Below, one piece after another: positions 5,868 through 6,135 of a stretch of DNA of 6,135 nucleotides; position 1 is the first letter of the stretch; the number at the start of each line of letters is the position of its first letter. The stretch covers positions 1 through 6,135 of the forward strand of contig JAABPZ010000088.1 in NCBI GenBank assembly GCA_011391755.1, given 5' to 3'. The notes beneath the pieces were generated by a model, which worked only from the letters and a program-made list of their open reading frames with translations, had not been told where the DNA came from and did not search any database. Source of the DNA: Methanothrix sp. (GTDB lineage Archaea > Halobacteriota > Methanosarcinia > Methanotrichales > Methanotrichaceae). Position numbers and translations under genes: made by a program.

Positions 5868-6135
5868 ATGCCAGAGAGCCGGGCTGCAAAAGAAAAAAAC
5901 GAGATAATTGCCGCAAAGCCCAAAAAGCGCCGCCGCCTCAAGGTGGCCCATCCGGAGCGCTGCATAGGCTGCCTAAGCTGCATGTTCGCTTGCAGCCGCA
6001 CGCGCACGGGCACTGTCTCCCTGCAAAACAGCGCCATCAAGGTGCAGACGCAGGGCGGCATTGAGGGCGATTTTCGCGTGGTGGTCTGCCGCGGCTGCCA
6101 GGACCCTCCCTGTGCAAGGGCTTGCCCCACGGGCG
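5868..6135 (+). CDS. Two-cluster [4Fe-4S] ferredoxin-type electron-transfer protein, 3' end cut by window
   Basis: Probably a small electron carrier or electron-transfer subunit of a redox enzyme. The visible 89 residues start with a Lys/Arg-rich leader (about 1-25) lacking a hydrophobic segment, so it is not an obvious secretion signal. C32, C35, C38 and C42 form a CxxCxxCxxxC motif; C74, C77, C82 and C86-P form CxxCx4CxxxCP, the pattern of HycB/CooF/HydN-like proteins and of FeS partners of tungsten aldehyde ferredoxin oxidoreductases. The family usually has further cysteine motifs, which would lie past the edge. ATG 5868 has GGAG 9 nt upstream. It may be cotranscribed with the 295-aa gene, 27 nt before it. 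The partner enzyme is unknown because the next gene is not in view. Confidence 0.85.
   Translation, partial: MPESRAAKEKNEIIAAKPKKRRRLKVAHPERCIGCLSCMFACSRTRTGTVSLQNSAIKVQTQGGIEGDFRVVVCRGCQDPPCARACPTG

Noticed and set aside
5669..6130. 153-codon minus-strand open frame
   Set aside because: It overlaps the end of the 295-aa gene and the FeS protein, whose eight ordered cysteines show that the plus strand is coding.
1..6135. CRISPR arrays, tRNA or rRNA genes, insertion sequences
   Set aside because: No regularly spaced repeats, no tRNA-like cloverleaf or CCA-ended segment, no rRNA sequence and no transposase motif or terminal inverted repeats were seen.

Overview
The window looks like chromosome from a methanogenic archaeon, most likely a Methanothrix (Methanosaeta)-like or related lineage. 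That is inferred from gene content: an archaeal form III RuBisCO, the archaeal bifunctional fructose-1,6-bisphosphate (FBP) aldolase/phosphatase, purine-rich Shine-Dalgarno (SD) sites and TATA-like boxes placed as in archaea. The species cannot be settled by reading alone.

Layout: a RuBisCO large-subunit gene (rbcL) runs leftward from 1069 and off the left edge. A divergent intergenic region (1070-1402) holds both leaders and a decayed fragment of an aldolase gene. A tight rightward block follows: class I fructose-1,6-bisphosphatase (1403-2341), a long class II FBP aldolase-family protein (2362-3756) and the bifunctional FBP aldolase/phosphatase FBPA/P (3786-4901). After an AT-rich gap comes a conserved-looking protein of unknown function (4953-5840), then the 5' end of a two-cluster [4Fe-4S] electron-transfer protein (5868 to the right edge).

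How the genes may work together: RuBisCO makes 3-phosphoglycerate from ribulose-1,5-bisphosphate and CO2. After reduction to triose phosphates, an aldolase makes FBP and a phosphatase makes fructose-6-phosphate. The three rightward genes cover that last part twice, once with separate bacterial-type enzymes and once with the single archaeal enzyme. This would fit the reductive hexulose-phosphate route described in some methanogens, but phosphoribulokinase and the hexulose-phosphate enzymes are not in the window. RuBisCO in AMP/nucleoside salvage beside ordinary gluconeogenesis genes is an equally open reading.

Most notable: an aldolase gene remnant of about 47 bp, clearly related to the intact aldolase 2.2 kb downstream, lies in the promoter region; the RuBisCO is compact, with shortened segments but all catalytic residues visible; and base composition is mosaic along the window.
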